64,000 bases of DNA. It comes from Kocuria turfanensis (GTDB lineage Bacteria; Actinomycetota; Actinomycetes; Actinomycetales; Micrococcaceae). Made by a program: the position numbers and the translations under genes. The notes under the pieces are model-generated. The model was not told the DNA's origin and did not search any database. It saw only the letters and a program-made list of their open reading frames with translations. This document shows positions 48,481 to 59,447 of this stretch, piece after piece. The stretch is from the NCBI RefSeq assembly GCF_001580365.1, contig NZ_CP014480.1, forward strand, positions 2,543,008 through 2,607,007. The letters are read 5' to 3'. Every line of letters starts with the position of its first letter. The first letter of the stretch is position 1.

Positions 48481-49464
48481 TCACCAGCGGGGGTGGACGC
48501 TCTCGCGGAAGTGGGCGTCGTAGATCCGGCGGACCCCCTCGTCGAGGTCACGGCCCAGGGACCCGGTGTCCGCGGCCGAGGCGTTGGCGCGGGCCTGCTC
48601 CACGCTGCGCGCCCCCGGGATCACCGTGCTGACGCCGTCCTGGGCGATCACCCACGCGAGGGCGGCCTGGGCGGTGGGGGTGCCCTCCGGCAGCAGCTCG
48701 GAGAACTCCCGGACCGCCTCGAGGCCGCGCTCGAAGTCGACCCCGGAGAATGTCTCGCCGACGTCGAAGGCGCCGCCGGTGCGGTTGTAGTTGCGGTGGT
48801 CGTCCTCCGCGAACCGGGTGTCCTTCGTGTACTTCCCGGAGAGCAGGCCCGAGGCCAGGGGCACCCGGGCGATGATCCCGACGCCGGCCTCCCGCGCCGC
48901 CGGCAGCACGGCGTCCAGCGGCTTGAGCCGGAAGGCGTTGAGGATGATCTGCACCGTGGCGGTGTTCCCGCGCGCGATCGCGGCCAGGGCCTCGTCGGTG
49001 CGCTCCACGCTCACGCCGTAGTGGCGGATCGCGCCCTCCTCCACGAGGGTGTCCAGCGCGTCGTAGACCTCCTGGTCGCTGTAGACCGGCGTGGGCGGGC
49101 AGTGCAGCTGGACCAGGTCGAGGGTGTCGGTGCCCAGGTTCCGCCGGGAGCGGTCCACCCACTGCCGGAAGTGGGCCAGGACGTAGTTCTCGGGGACCTG
49201 GTCCACGCGCCGGCCCATCTTCGTGGCCACGGTGACGTCCAGCTCCGGGTGCTCCTGCAGGAACGCCCCGATCGTCTGCTCGCTGCGCCCGTCGCCGTAG
49301 ACGTCGGCGGTGTCGAAGAAGTTCACCCCGGACTCCACGGCCGCCTCCAGGACGGCGGTGGCCTCGGCCGGCTCGACCTCGCCCCAGTCGGCGCCCAGCT
49401 GCCAGGTGCCCAGGCCCACGGTGGAGACGGTCCGTCCGGTTCTGCCCAGTGTGCGGTGTTCCAT
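48481..49464 (-). CDS. Aldo/keto reductase
   Basis: 327-aa NADPH-dependent reductase of the AKR superfamily, (alpha/beta)8 barrel. Seen: LGLGTWQLGADWG, FFDTADVYGDGRSEQTIG (Asp and Tyr of the tetrad), VATKMGRR (Lys), LVQLHCPP (His-containing segment), ILNAFRLKPLDAV and VIPGARSVEQARANASA (NADPH phosphate loop). Ends in HPRW. ATG 49464 gives the standard MEHRTLGRTG opening. Divergent from the arabinose regulator; whether it belongs to sugar metabolism is unclear. Confidence 0.92.
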   Translation of the reverse strand: MEHRTLGRTGRTVSTVGLGTWQLGADWGEVEPAEATAVLEAAVESGVNFFDTADVYGDGRSEQTIGAFLQEHPELDVTVATKMGRRVDQVPENYVLAHFRQWVDRSRRNLGTDTLDLVQLHCPPTPVYSDQEVYDALDTLVEEGAIRHYGVSVERTDEALAAIARGNTATVQIILNAFRLKPLDAVLPAAREAGVGIIARVPLASGLLSGKYTKDTRFAEDDHRNYNRTGGAFDVGETFSGVDFERGLEAVREFSELLPEGTPTAQAALAWVIAQDGVSTVIPGARSVEQARANASAADTGSLGRDLDEGVRRIYDAHFRESVHPRW

Positions 49465-49664
49465 GCGTCGTGTCGTCCGTTCCGTCTTCGGTGGGAGTCC
49501 CCGCTTGCGCGGGGGACGGCGCCCCGCCGATCGGGTGGCACCGGGGTCAACCATGCGGTGCGGCGGCCTCCGTGCGCAAGCATCCGCGCCGCGGCCGCCC
49601 TGCGAGGAGCCCTCCGGGAGAGTCCCGGATGTGCCCGGCCGGCCCGTGGAGTACCGTTTCGGCC

Positions 49665-50696
49665 ATGATCGACGAGGACGGCGCGCGTGCCGCGCGCCCT
49701 CAGCGCGCCCCCAACATCCGGGACGTGGCACGGGCGGCCGGGGTCTCCCACCAGACGGTCTCCCGGGTGCTCAACGGTCATCCGAACCTGCGGGACTCCA
49801 CGCGCCGGCGGGTGCTCCAGGCCATGGAGGAGCTGCGCTTCCGGCCCAACCGGGCCGCGCGGGCCCTGGTCACGAGCGAGTCCCGGATCATCGGGGCCCT
49901 GGTCTCCTCGGGTGCCGAGTACGGGCCCACGGCGAGCCTGCAGGCGGTCCAGACCGCGGCCACCGAGGCCGGCTACGTGGTGGACACCGCGCACATCGAC
50001 CACGCGGACCGGTCCTCCATCGAGGCGGCGCTCGGCCGGCTGATGGACCACGCGGTCGAGGGGCTGGTGCTGCTGGCCCCGCAGTCGGCCACCCTGGAGG
50101 TGATCGAGCAGCTCTCCATCCGGATCCCCTTCGTCACGGTGCACTCGCTGCACGGCACGGACCACCGGATGTCCGTGGACCAGCTGGCCGGCGCCCGGCG
50201 GGCCACCCGGCACCTGCTCGAGCTGGGCCACCGGCGGGTGCTGCACGTGCCCGGCCCGGAGGGCTGGGTCGAGACCGACGCCCGGCGCCAGGGCTACCGC
50301 GAGGAGATGGCCGCCTGGGGGCTCGAGCCCGCCCTCGCCGCCGCGGGGGAGTGGACGGCGGAGTCCGGCTACCGCGTGGGCCTGGCCGTGCGGGAGCGCC
50401 GGGACTTCACCGGCGTGGTCTCCGGCAACGACCACATCGCGCTCGGGCTGGTGCACGCCTTCGCCGAGGTGGGGTTGGAGGTGCCCGGGGACATCAGCGT
50501 GGTCGGCTTCGACGACGTCCCCGAGTCGGCGCACTTCCTGCCGCCGCTGACGACCGTCCGGCAGGACTTCCCCGAGCTCGGCCGCCGCTGCGTGACGGTG
50601 CTCCTGGCGGAGCTGCGCGGCGACGAGCCCGTCCAGCCCGGGGACGTGGTGCCCGAGCTCGTGCTGCGCCGCTCCACGGCGCCGCCACCCGCCTGA
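49665..50696 (+). CDS. LacI-family regulator of the arabinose operon
   Basis: 343 aa. LacI helix-turn-helix NIRDVARAAGVSHQTVSRVLNGHPNLRDSTRRRVLQAMEELRFRPNRAARALV (about 16-70) followed by a periplasmic-binding-like ligand domain (VVSGNDHIALGLVHAFAEVGLEVPGDISVVGFDDVPESAHF). ATG 49665; a GGAG lies rather far upstream. It directly precedes araBDA in the same direction, and a LacI-type palindrome stands before araB, so it most likely represses that operon and is released by arabinose or a derivative. AraR in other Gram-positives is GntR/LacI-hybrid; this one is pure LacI. Confidence 0.9.
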   Translation: MIDEDGARAARPQRAPNIRDVARAAGVSHQTVSRVLNGHPNLRDSTRRRVLQAMEELRFRPNRAARALVTSESRIIGALVSSGAEYGPTASLQAVQTAATEAGYVVDTAHIDHADRSSIEAALGRLMDHAVEGLVLLAPQSATLEVIEQLSIRIPFVTVHSLHGTDHRMSVDQLAGARRATRHLLELGHRRVLHVPGPEGWVETDARRQGYREEMAAWGLEPALAAAGEWTAESGYRVGLAVRERRDFTGVVSGNDHIALGLVHAFAEVGLEVPGDISVVGFDDVPESAHFLPPLTTVRQDFPELGRRCVTVLLAELRGDEPVQPGDVVPELVLRRSTAPPPA

Positions 50697-50783
50697 CGCC
50701 CCCGGGCTGGTCGTTACCAAACCGTTATGTGACACTGTGGTGCACCTCACTCCGCAGCGGGGTACGTTGTCCCGGACATACAG

Positions 50784-50799
50784 ATGTGACCGTTCACAT
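50784..50799. promoter_or_regulatory. LacI-type operator before araB
   Basis: ATGTGACCGTTCACAT, an almost perfect palindrome with central CG (two mismatched inner bases), 66 nt before the araB start. Position and symmetry suit the upstream LacI regulator. Confidence 0.6.
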
Positions 50800-50864
50800 T
50801 CGGTTCCGGTGGCCAGCGAGCGCCGGACCCGGAGCGGACGGCCGGAGCGACAACGAGGTCCACC

Positions 50865-52553
50865 GTGAGCCAGAGCAGCACCATCCCCACGTACGTCGTC
50901 GGCGTCGACTACGGCACCCTCTCCGGGCGCGCCGTGGTCGTGCGGGTGCACGACGGCGCCGAGCTGGGCTCCGCCGTGCACGAGTACCGGCACGGCGTGA
51001 TGGACACCGTGCTGGCCGCCACCGGCGCGCCCCTGCCGCCCGAGTGGGCCCTGCAGGTGCCCGCCGACTACGTCGAGGTGCTGCGCCAGGCGGTGCCCGC
51101 GGCGGTGCGCGCCGCCGGGGTGGACCCCGCCGCCGTGGTGGGCATCGGCACCGACTTCACCGCGTGCACCATGGTCCCCGTGGTGGCCGACGGCACGCCC
51201 CTCAACGAGCTGCCCGGGCTGGCGGACCGCCCGCACGCCTACGTGAAGCTGTGGCGACACCACGCCGCCCAGGCCCAGGCCGACCGCATCAACGAGCTCG
51301 CCGCCCGGCGGGGGGAGCGCTGGCTGCCCCGCTACGGCGGGCTGATCTCCAGCGAGTGGGAGTTCGCCAAGGGCCTGCAGCTGCTCGAGGAGGACCCGGA
51401 GCTCTACCACCGGATGGACCACTGGGTGGAGGCCGCGGACTGGATCGTGTGGCAGCTGACCGGCAGCTACGTGCGCAACGCCTGCTCGGCCGGCTACAAG
51501 GGCATCCTGCAGGACGGGCAGTACCCGGACCGGGACTTCCTGGCCGCGCTGAACCCGGACTTCGCCGGCTTCGCCGAGGAGAAGGTCGACCACCCCGTGG
51601 GCGCCCTCGGCGCCGCGGCCGGCACGCTCAGCGCCGAGGCGGCCGCGTGGACGGGTCTTCCGGCCGGCATCGCGGTGGCCGTCGGCAACGTCGACGCCCA
51701 CGTGTGCGCCCCGGCCGCCCGGGCCACCGACCCGGGGCAGATGGTCGCGATCATGGGCACCTCCACCTGCCACGTCATGAGCTCGGACACCCTGCGGGAG
51801 GTCCCCGGCATGTGCGGCGTGGTGGACGGCGGGATCATCGACGGGCTCTACGGCTACGAGGCCGGCCAGTCCGGGGTGGGGGACATCTTCGGCTGGTTCA
51901 CCGCCCACTTCGTGCCCGGCGCCCTGCGCGAGGAGGCCGCCGCCCGCGGGCTCAGCGTGCACGAGCTGCTCACCGAGCAGGCGAGCCGCGAGCCGGTGGG
52001 CGCCCACGGGCTCCTGGCCCTGGACTGGCAGTCCGGCAACCGCTCGGTGCTCGTGGACCACGAGCTCTCCGGGCTGCTCGTGGGACTCACCCTCGCCACC
52101 CGCCCCCACGAGGTCTACCGGGCGCTGCTGGAGGCCACCGCCTTCGGCACCCGCACCATCGTCGAGACCTTCGCGGCCTCGGGGATCCCCGTCACCGAGT
52201 TCGTGGCGGCCGGCGGACTGATCAAGAACGCGTTCCTGATGCAGATCTACGCGGACGTGCTGGGCATGCCCATCTCCGTCATCGGCAGCGACCAGGGCCC
52301 CGCCCTCGGCTCCGCGATCCACGCCGCCGTGGCCGCCGGCGCCTATCCCGACGTCCGGACCGCCGCCGGGGCCATGGGCCGGCTGGAGCACGCCGCGTAC
52401 ACCCCGGACCCCGCCCGCACCGAGGCCTACTCGGCGCTCTACGCGGAGTACACCGCGCTGCACGACCACTTCGGCCGCGGCGGCAACGACGTCATGCGCC
52501 GGCTCAAGGCGCTGCGCCGCCACGCACGATCCACCCAGGAGGTCTCCGCATGA
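50865..52553 (+). CDS. araB: L-ribulokinase
   Basis: 562-aa FGGY-family kinase phosphorylating L-ribulose at O5. N-terminal VVGVDYGTLSGRAVVV (phosphate-1 loop), GIGTDFTACTMVPV, the hallmark LISSEWEFAKGLQLLEE, and C-terminal AIMGTSTCHVM and FVAAGGLIKNAFLMQIYADVLGMPI. Full length. GTG 50865 after a modest AACGAGG site. The stop overlaps the start of araD (ATGA). First gene of the arabinose operon and preceded by a LacI-type operator. Confidence 0.95.
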   Translation: MSQSSTIPTYVVGVDYGTLSGRAVVVRVHDGAELGSAVHEYRHGVMDTVLAATGAPLPPEWALQVPADYVEVLRQAVPAAVRAAGVDPAAVVGIGTDFTACTMVPVVADGTPLNELPGLADRPHAYVKLWRHHAAQAQADRINELAARRGERWLPRYGGLISSEWEFAKGLQLLEEDPELYHRMDHWVEAADWIVWQLTGSYVRNACSAGYKGILQDGQYPDRDFLAALNPDFAGFAEEKVDHPVGALGAAAGTLSAEAAAWTGLPAGIAVAVGNVDAHVCAPAARATDPGQMVAIMGTSTCHVMSSDTLREVPGMCGVVDGGIIDGLYGYEAGQSGVGDIFGWFTAHFVPGALREEAAARGLSVHELLTEQASREPVGAHGLLALDWQSGNRSVLVDHELSGLLVGLTLATRPHEVYRALLEATAFGTRTIVETFAASGIPVTEFVAAGGLIKNAFLMQIYADVLGMPISVIGSDQGPALGSAIHAAVAAGAYPDVRTAAGAMGRLEHAAYTPDPARTEAYSALYAEYTALHDHFGRGGNDVMRRLKALRRHARSTQEVSA

Positions 52554-53302
52554 ACACCCTGACGCCCGAGCTCGAGGAGCGCGTGGCCCGGACCCGGCAG
52601 GAGGTCGCCGACCTGCACGCCGAACTGGTGCGCTACGGCCTCGTGGTGTGGACCGCCGGCAACGTGTCCGGGCGGGTCCCCGGCACCGACCTGTTCGTCA
52701 TCAAGCCCAGCGGCGTGAGCTACGACGAGCTCGGTCCCGAGAACCAGATCCTCTGCGACCTCGACGGCCGCCCCGTGTCCGGCACCCCGGGCGCGGAGCG
52801 CTCGCCCTCCAGCGACACCGCCGCCCACGCCTACGTGTACCGGCACATGCCCGAGGTCGGGGGAGTGGTGCACACCCACTCGCCCTACGCCACGGCGTGG
52901 GCCGCCCGCGGCGAGCCCGTCCCCTGCGTCCTCACGGCCATGGCGGACGAGTTCGGCGGGGAGATCCCCGTGGGGCCCTTCGCGATCATCGGCGACGACT
53001 CGATCGGGCGCGGCATCGTGGAGACCCTCTCCGGGCACCGCTCCCGCGCGGTGCTGATGCGCAACCACGGCCCCTTCACGATCGGCAAGGACGCCCGCGA
53101 CGCCGTCAAGGCCGCCGCCATGCTCGAGGACGTCGCGCGCACCGTGCACCTGTCCCGCCAGCTGGGCGAGCCGCTGCCCATCGACCCCAGCCACGTCGAC
53201 TCCCTGTTCGACCGGTACCAGAACGTCTACGGCCAGCAGCCCGCCACCACCCCCTCGACCCCAGGAGCGCACTCCCTTGAGCCCTCTCAGCACCACTCTT
53301 GA
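52550..53302 (+). CDS. araD: L-ribulose-5-phosphate 4-epimerase
   Basis: 250-aa class II aldolase-fold epimerase converting L-ribulose-5-phosphate to D-xylulose-5-phosphate for the pentose phosphate pathway. Seen: [61 protein letters not shown] (zinc-binding His) and [22 protein letters not shown]. The last 20 residues are Pro/Ser/Thr-rich, extra to the usual length, and arise from the overlap with araA. ATG 52550 overlaps the araB stop. Confidence 0.94.
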   Translation: MNTLTPELEERVARTRQEVADLHAELVRYGLVVWTAGNVSGRVPGTDLFVIKPSGVSYDELGPENQILCDLDGRPVSGTPGAERSPSSDTAAHAYVYRHMPEVGGVVHTHSPYATAWAARGEPVPCVLTAMADEFGGEIPVGPFAIIGDDSIGRGIVETLSGHRSRAVLMRNHGPFTIGKDARDAVKAAAMLEDVARTVHLSRQLGEPLPIDPSHVDSLFDRYQNVYGQQPATTPSTPGAHSLEPSQHHS

Positions 53303-54791
53303 GCCCTACGAGGTCTGGTTCCTCACCGGCAGCCAGGACCTCTACGGCGAGGAGACGCTCCGCCAGGTGGCCGAGCAGTCCCGCGCGATCGTCGGGATGC
53401 TCGACGACGCCGGACTGCCGGTCCGCGTGGTGTGGAAGCCCACCCTCAAGGACGCCGCCTCCATCCGCCGCACCGCGCTGGAGGCCAACGCCGAGGACCA
53501 CGTGATCGGCGTGATCGCGTGGATGCACACCTTCAGCCCCGCCAAGATGTGGATCACCGGCCTGGACACGCTGCGCAAGCCGCTGCTGCACCTGCACACC
53601 CAGATCAACGTCGAGCTGCCCTGGGGCGAGATCGACTTCGACTTCATGAACCTCAACCAGGCCGCGCACGGGGACCGGGAGTTCGGCTACATCCAGACCC
53701 GGCTCGACGTCCCGCGCAAGACCGTGGTGGGCCACGCCTCCAACCCCGAGGTCACCGGCCAGATCGCCGCCTGGCAGCGCGCCTGCGCCGGCCGGGCCGC
53801 GGTCCAGGGGCTGCGGATCGCCCGCTTCGGGGACAACATGCGCAACGTCGCCGTGACCGAGGGCGACAAGACGGAGGCCGAGCTGCGGTTCGGGGTCTCG
53901 GTGAACACCTGGGGGGTCAACGACCTCGTGGCCGTGGTGGACGCCCAGGCCGAGGACCGCGTGGACGAGCTCGTCGCCGAGTACGAGGAGCTCTACGACG
54001 TGGCCCCCGAGCTGCGCCGCGGCGGCGAGCGCCACGAGTCCCTGCGCTGCGGGGCCCGGCAGGAGCTGGGGCTGCTCCAGTTCCTCGAGGAGGGCGGCTT
54101 CGGCGCCTTCACCACGAACTTCGAGGACCTCGGCGGGCTGCGCCAGCTGCCGGGCCTGGCCGTGCAGCGGCTCATGGCCCGCGGCTACGGCTTCGGCGCG
54201 GAGGGCGACTGGAAGACGGCGCTGCTGGTGCGGGCCGCGAAGGTGATGGGCGCCGGGCTGCCCGGGGGCGCCTCCCTGATGGAGGACTACACCTACCACC
54301 TGGTCCCCGGCGAGGAGAAGATCCTCGGCGCCCACATGCTGGAGATCTGCCCGACCCTCACCACGGCGCGGCCCTCCCTCGAGGTGCACCCGCTGGGCAT
54401 CGGCGGCAAGGAGGACCCGGTGCGCCTGGTGTTCGACACCGACGCCGGCCCGGGCGTGGTCGTGGCGATGTCCGACATGCGCGACCGGTTCCGGCTCACG
54501 GCCAACACCGTCGACGTCGTGCCCCCGGACGCCCCGCTGCCGCACCTGCCGGTGGCCCGGGCGGTGTGGCGCCCGCAGCCGGACCTGGCGACCTCGGCCG
54601 CGGCCTGGCTCACCGCCGGGGCCGCCCACCACACGGTGCTCAGCACCGCCGTGGGCGCGGACGTGATCCGCGACTTCGCGGAGATCACCGGCACCGAGCT
54701 GCTGCTCATCGACGACTCCACCACCCTGCGCGAGTTCCAGCGCGAGGTGCGCTGGAACGCCGCGTACTACCGCCTCGCCCAGACGCTCTGA
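53277..54791 (+). CDS. araA: L-arabinose isomerase
   Basis: 504-aa isomerase turning L-arabinose into L-ribulose. Seen: [23 protein letters not shown] near the start, [69 protein letters not shown] and [12 protein letters not shown]. Start is TTG 53277, 9 nt after AGGAG and inside the end of araD (26-nt overlap); an ATG start is not available until residue 41, which would lose the fold. Gene order araB-araD-araA is typical of actinobacteria. Confidence 0.95.
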   Translation: MSPLSTTLEPYEVWFLTGSQDLYGEETLRQVAEQSRAIVGMLDDAGLPVRVVWKPTLKDAASIRRTALEANAEDHVIGVIAWMHTFSPAKMWITGLDTLRKPLLHLHTQINVELPWGEIDFDFMNLNQAAHGDREFGYIQTRLDVPRKTVVGHASNPEVTGQIAAWQRACAGRAAVQGLRIARFGDNMRNVAVTEGDKTEAELRFGVSVNTWGVNDLVAVVDAQAEDRVDELVAEYEELYDVAPELRRGGERHESLRCGARQELGLLQFLEEGGFGAFTTNFEDLGGLRQLPGLAVQRLMARGYGFGAEGDWKTALLVRAAKVMGAGLPGGASLMEDYTYHLVPGEEKILGAHMLEICPTLTTARPSLEVHPLGIGGKEDPVRLVFDTDAGPGVVVAMSDMRDRFRLTANTVDVVPPDAPLPHLPVARAVWRPQPDLATSAAAWLTAGAAHHTVLSTAVGADVIRDFAEITGTELLLIDDSTTLREFQREVRWNAAYYRLAQTL

Positions 54792-54843
54792 CCCGCTCCG
54801 CCACGCACACACCACCTCCGTTCCACCGACCCACCACGAGCAC

Positions 54844-54873
54844 AGCACGGGCCCAGCACGGGCCCAGCACGGA
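54844..54873. repeat. 11-bp tandem repeat after araA
   Basis: AGCACGGGCCC twice (54844-54854, 54855-54865) and a partial third copy, in the araA-chvE gap (123 bp). Confidence 0.55.
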
Positions 54874-54913
54874 CTTCCGGCCACCGGGGACCGGACCGAC
54901 GAAAGGCACGACC

Positions 54914-56032
54914 ATGACCGCGAAGACCCACCTGCAGCGGACCCTCACCGGGGTGACCGCACTGACCCTCGTCCTGGGCCTCAGCGCCTGCGGCGGCAGC
55001 CGCGGCGCCGGCGCGGAGGAGGGCTCCAACGAGGGCGCCCGGATCGGGGTGGCCATGCCCACCCAGCAGTCCGAGCGCTGGATCGCCGACGGCGAGAACG
55101 TCAAGGCGGAGCTCGAGGAGCTCGGCTACGAGGTGGACCTCCAGTACGCCAACGACGACATCCCCACCCAGATCTCCCAGATCGAGAACATGATCAACGG
55201 CGGGGCGAAGGCCCTGGTGATCGCCTCGATCGACGGCACCACGCTCACCAGCGTGCTCGACACCGCGGAGTCCCAGGACATCCCCGTGATCGCCTACGAC
55301 CGGCTCATCAACGAGTCCGACACCGTGGACTACTACACGACCTTCGACAACTACGAGGTGGGCGTGCAGCAGGGCACCTCCCTGCTCACCGGTCTGGGGA
55401 TCCTCGACGAGAACGGCGAGCCGACCGGGGAGAAGGGCCCCTTCAACGTGGAGCTCTTCGCCGGCAGCCCCGACGACAACAACGCCACCTTCTTCTGGAA
55501 CGGCGCCATGGACACCCTCAAGCCCTACCTGGACGACGGCACCCTCAACGTGCCCAGCGGGCAGACCGAGTTCGAGCAGGCCGCCATCCTGCGCTGGCTG
55601 CCGGACACCGCCCAGGACCGCATGGAGGACCTCATCACCGTGGGCGGCGGCGAGCAGCTCGACGGCGTGCTCTCCCCCTACGACGGGCTGTCGATCGGGA
55701 TCATCTCCGCCCTGCGCTCCGGCGGCTACGCCAAGGACGAGCTGCCGGTGGTCACCGGACAGGACGCCGAGGTGGGCTCCGTGAAGTCGATCGTCAACGA
55801 CGAGCAGTACTCCACGATCTTCAAGGACGTGCGCGAGCTCGGCGAGCGCGCGGTCGTGATGGTCGACTCCCTGATGAAGGGCGAGGAGCCGGAGGTCAAC
55901 GACGAGGAGACCTACGACAACGGCGTGAAGGTCGTCCCCGCCTACCTGCTGGAGTCCCAGATCGTCACGAAGGACAACTACCAGGAGGTCCTCGTGGACA
56001 GCGGCTACTACGAGGCCTCCGAGCTCGAGTAG
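54914..56032 (+). CDS. chvE: Multiple-monosaccharide ABC transporter substrate-binding lipoprotein
   Basis: 372-aa ChvE-like periplasmic-type binding protein. Signal with lipobox LSAC at Cys about 25, then type-I binding fold: [87 protein letters not shown] and [14 protein letters not shown]. Delivers arabinose or other sugars to the permease. ATG 54914 has GAAAGGC upstream. Follows araA and is followed by a hairpin, then the transporter's ATPase and permease. Confidence 0.93.
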   Translation: MTAKTHLQRTLTGVTALTLVLGLSACGGSRGAGAEEGSNEGARIGVAMPTQQSERWIADGENVKAELEELGYEVDLQYANDDIPTQISQIENMINGGAKALVIASIDGTTLTSVLDTAESQDIPVIAYDRLINESDTVDYYTTFDNYEVGVQQGTSLLTGLGILDENGEPTGEKGPFNVELFAGSPDDNNATFFWNGAMDTLKPYLDDGTLNVPSGQTEFEQAAILRWLPDTAQDRMEDLITVGGGEQLDGVLSPYDGLSIGIISALRSGGYAKDELPVVTGQDAEVGSVKSIVNDEQYSTIFKDVRELGERAVVMVDSLMKGEEPEVNDEETYDNGVKVVPAYLLESQIVTKDNYQEVLVDSGYYEASELE

Positions 56033-56041
56033 GCACCATCG

Positions 56042-56074
56042 GACCGGCCGGGCGGCCCCTCCGCCCGGCCGGTC
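56042..56074 (+). terminator. Intra-operon hairpin after chvE
   Basis: Perfect 14-bp stem (56042-56055 with 56061-56074), loop CCCCT, 10 nt after chvE. Likely an attenuator or RNA-stabilising end that keeps binding protein in excess over the ABC subunits. Confidence 0.6.
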
Positions 56075-56137
56075 GTCACCCCAGCCCGCCACCACTCCCG
56101 CTCCATCACCACTCCAGCCCCAGACAAGGAGACCCGC

Positions 56138-57667
<1,530 letters not shown>

Positions 57668-57669
57668 CC

Positions 57670-58923
57670 ATGGTTTCCACCCTCGCCGACGAGGACCGGG
57701 TCCTCAGCACCAGGAGCCCGAAGAAGCCCTCGACCGTGGCCGACGCCGGGCGGTTCCTCACCAGCCGGCTGCGCCAGATCGGCATCTTCCTGGCCCTGCT
57801 GGTCATCGTGACGCTGTTCCAGGTGCTCACGGGCGGCGCCCTGCTCCAGCCGGACAACGTCTCCAACATCATCGTCCAGAACAGCTACATCCTGCTGCTG
57901 GCCATCGGGATGGTCATGATCATCGTGGCCGGCCACATCGACCTCTCGGTGGGCTCCGTGGCCGCGTTCGTGGGCGCCATGTCCGGGATCATGATCCGGG
58001 ACTGGAGCCTGCCGTGGTGGGTGGCCCTCGTGGCGTCCCTCGCGGTCGGCGCCCTCGTGGGGGCCTGGCAGGGCTTCTGGGTGGCCTACATCGGCATCCC
58101 GGCCTTCATCGTCACCCTCGCGGGCATGCTCGTCTTCCGCGGCCTCACCCAGATCGTGCTGGAGAACCAGCGCATCACCGGGTTCCCGACGGAGTACCGC
58201 CAGCTCGGCGGCGGGTCCCTCTTCCCGGGCCTGTTCCCGCCCGAGACCAACATCCTGGACTGGACCACGGTGGGCCTGGGCCTGTTCGCCACCGCCCTGC
58301 TGGTCGTCAGCCAGCTGCGCGGCCGGGCCACCCGGGCCAAGCTCGGCCTGGACGACGAGCCCCGCGCCTGGTTCCTCACCCGGCTGGTCTTCGGCGTCGT
58401 CGTCGTCCTGGGTCTGACCTTCCTGCTCGCCAGCTCCCGAGGCGGCACCCCGATCGTGCTCGTGGTGCTCGGCGTGCTGGTGGTCGCCTACAGTGCGGTG
58501 ATGAACCGGACCGTCTTCGGCCGGCACGTCTACGCCCGCGGCGGCAACCTGCAGGCGGCCCAGCTCTCGGGCGTGAACACCAAGCGCGTCGACTTCCTGC
58601 TGTTCGTCAACATGGGGGTGCTGGCCGCCCTGGCGGGCCTCGTGTTCACCGGCCGCCTGAACTCCGCCGGCCCCGGGGCCGGCAACCTCTTCGAGCTGGA
58701 CGCGATCGCCGCGGCGTTCATCGGCGGCGCCGCCGTGACCGGCGGCGTGGGCACCATCATCGGCGCCATCACCGGCGGACTGATCATGGGCGTGCTCAAC
58801 AACGGCATGTCGCTCATGGGCGTGGGGATCGACTACCAGCAGTTCATCAAGGGCCTGGTGCTGCTGCTCGCCGTCGGCTTCGACGTCTTCAACAAGCGGC
58901 GGGCCTCCAACGCCCTGAAGTAG
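57670..58923 (+). CDS. mmsB: Multiple-monosaccharide ABC transporter permease
   Basis: 417-aa membrane protein of the GguB/MmsB permease family, about ten hydrophobic segments. Seen: VIVAGHIDLSVGSVAAFVGAMSG, the conserved early loop, GIPAFIVTLAGMLVFRGLTQIVL, and AIAAAFIGGAAVTGGVGTIIGAITGGLIMGVLNNGMSLMG near the end, all typical. A hydrophilic N-terminal 35 residues precede the first segment. Last gene of the arabinose import block, followed by a strong terminator. Confidence 0.94.
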   Translation: MVSTLADEDRVLSTRSPKKPSTVADAGRFLTSRLRQIGIFLALLVIVTLFQVLTGGALLQPDNVSNIIVQNSYILLLAIGMVMIIVAGHIDLSVGSVAAFVGAMSGIMIRDWSLPWWVALVASLAVGALVGAWQGFWVAYIGIPAFIVTLAGMLVFRGLTQIVLENQRITGFPTEYRQLGGGSLFPGLFPPETNILDWTTVGLGLFATALLVVSQLRGRATRAKLGLDDEPRAWFLTRLVFGVVVVLGLTFLLASSRGGTPIVLVVLGVLVVAYSAVMNRTVFGRHVYARGGNLQAAQLSGVNTKRVDFLLFVNMGVLAALAGLVFTGRLNSAGPGAGNLFELDAIAAAFIGGAAVTGGVGTIIGAITGGLIMGVLNNGMSLMGVGIDYQQFIKGLVLLLAVGFDVFNKRRASNALK

Positions 58924-58934
58924 CGGCGCGGCAG

Positions 58935-58981
58935 CGACGGAGGGGCCCGCCCGGCATGCTGCCGGGCGGGCCCCTCCGTCG
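58935..58981 (+). terminator. Strong hairpin terminator of the arabinose/chvE operon
   Basis: Perfect 21-bp stem (58935-58955 with 58961-58981) with a 5-nt loop, 11 nt after the permease stop. Also stands downstream of the convergent small gene on the minus strand, so may act both ways. Confidence 0.85.
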
Positions 58982-59026
58982 TCGCCTGCCGCGGCGCCCT
59001 GCCGGGGCCGTGGCGGACACGGCCGT

Positions 59027-59113
59027 CTAGCGGCGGCCGCCCTTGTTCTCGCGCCGCTTCGCCATGACGCGGCTGAAGACGGCGGTGCCGACCATGAAGA
59101 GGATCTTGCGCAT
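59027..59113 (-). CDS. Small basic protein, 28 aa
   Basis: MRKILFMVGTAVFSRVMAKR plus RENKGGRR: a short hydrophobic start (3-13) and strongly basic end, suggesting membrane association. Found from its ribosome site: GGAAGGAG ends 6 nt before ATG 59113, among the best in the window, followed by 28 sense codons and TAG. Too short for usual gene callers. No family recognised; it may be a membrane-linked peptide, or a leader peptide though no gene follows it in the same direction. Confidence 0.55.
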   Translation of the reverse strand: MRKILFMVGTAVFSRVMAKRRENKGGRR

Positions 59114-59431
59114 GCTGCTGCTCCTTCCGTTGTTCCTCCCGGGAGCCGCCCTCCGTGCGCCGGAGGGGATCCGGGCGGGTCCGCGGCACGCCTGTCGGCG
59201 TGCCCGGTGCGGACCGCATTGGTCCCACGCTACGGGGTCCGGCCCGAAAAGGTAAGTGAGCTGAAGAATCGGTGGGGGGCCGGACCCACGTCAGCGGGTG
59301 GGGCGGTGCCCGGCGTCGTCGTACGCGCGGCAGGCCACGAGCAGCACCCCGCCGCGGACGTTCCCCACGCGGGCGGCCTCCACGCCCGCGCCGGCGGGGC
59401 CGGCGCCGATCGCCGTCCGGCGGCGTCCGCC
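59114..59431. other. Intergenic region, no further gene seen (318 bp)
   Basis: Holds the leader of the 28-aa gene. A compound hairpin (inner GGCACGCC/GGCGTGCC at 59185-59204, outer GGTCCGC/GCGGACC at 59178-59184 and 59209-59215) lies 65-100 nt upstream of its start and could be a regulatory leader. Beyond it the DNA near 59290-59410 has an open minus-strand stretch without a start or known product. Confidence 0.45.
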
Positions 59432-59447
59432 CTAGGCCGGACGCCGC
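59420..59447 (-). terminator. Hairpin overlapping the hydrolase stop codon
   Basis: Perfect 10-bp stem GCGGCGTCCG/CGGACGCCGC (59420-59429 with 59438-59447), loop of 8 nt holding the TAG stop of the dehalogenase-type gene. Confidence 0.45.

Noticed and set aside
59290..59425. Open minus-strand stretch reading VGNVRGGVLLVACRAYDDAGHRPTR at its end
   Set aside because: No ribosome site, in-frame TAG just upstream, and no recognised family; most likely chance in high GC.
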